Positions 12,444 through 12,445 of a DNA stretch of 12,445 nt are shown here, piece by piece. How positions within the stretch are numbered: position 1 is the first letter of the stretch; each line of letters begins with the position of its first letter. Position numbers and translations under genes: made by a program. The stretch spans positions 1 through 12,445 of the forward strand of contig JAEDIL010000052.1 in NCBI GenBank assembly GCA_016292455.1, written 5' to 3'. The stretch comes from Clostridiaceae bacterium (GTDB lineage Bacteria; Bacillota; Clostridia; Oscillospirales; Acutalibacteraceae). The notes under the pieces were generated by a model, which saw only the letters and a list, made by a program, of their open reading frames with translations, made no database searches and was not told where the DNA came from.

Positions 12444-12445
12444 GA

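Noticed and set aside
1..12445. CRISPR arrays, insertion sequences, phage genes, tRNA or rRNA
   Set aside because: I saw no regular repeat-spacer pattern, transposase or integrase motifs, or cloverleaf or rRNA-like conserved sequence on either strand.

Overview
The window looks like chromosome from an endospore-forming (or recently spore-forming) Clostridia-type Firmicute, probably of the gut Oscillospiraceae/Ruminococcaceae kind. The clearest reason is an unmistakable SpoIIID regulator at 8898-9158. Supporting signs are strong GGAGG-type ribosome binding sites, several near-perfect TTGACA-N17-TATAAT promoters, TTG and GTG starts, short intergenic gaps and moderate GC. I see no rRNA, tRNA, CRISPR array, insertion sequence or phage gene. 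No gene-free stretch exceeds 300 bases; the longest are 9844-10135, 8213-8465 and 1268-1491.

Layout. At the left edge, trkA (potassium-uptake NAD-binding subunit, minus strand) runs off the window. Diverging from it is a plus-strand intracellular GH31 alpha-glycosidase (1492-3918) with its own promoter and a terminator-like hairpin. Everything after that is essentially on the minus strand. A small membrane-anchored protein follows a SanA/YdcF-type DUF218 membrane protein (4073-4953), and a small convergent plus-strand ORF at 4011-4196 overlaps the end of that pair. Next comes a three-gene regulatory operon, 8212 down to 5121: a divergent sigma-70-like factor, a small zinc-finger (ZAS-type) anti-sigma-like protein and a tandem AAA+ ATPase of the CbbX/SpoVK type. 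It is driven by a consensus promoter and closed by a strong terminator. Then come an ArsR/SmtB metal sensor, SpoIIID, a DUF1643 protein with a leader carrying a 13-codon flavoprotein-like stub, an AraC-GyrI-like regulator, a CDP-alcohol phosphatidyltransferase, and a free-standing MetRS-beta/CsaA-type tRNA-binding domain near the right edge.

How the genes fit together. Most neighbours are unrelated housekeeping or regulatory genes. The stretch that may be an undescribed system is the sigma-like / zinc-finger / tandem-AAA+ operon. Its genes overlap or nearly abut, and the composition (transcription factor, likely inhibitor, remodelling ATPase with one dead and one live ATPase module) suggests a cytoplasmic switch in which the ATPase acts on the sigma/anti-sigma pair or on a client made under their control. 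That functional link is inference; the gene order and domain signatures are visible in the sequence.

Other points worth attention: the arsR promoter -35 box contains the spoIIID stop codon; an internal Shine-Dalgarno plus ATG lies at the domain boundary of the AraC-GyrI protein; a 12-bp-arm palindrome lies just upstream of spoIIID; and a truncated FMN-reductase-like start with a strong promoter and ribosome binding site precedes the DUF1643 gene.
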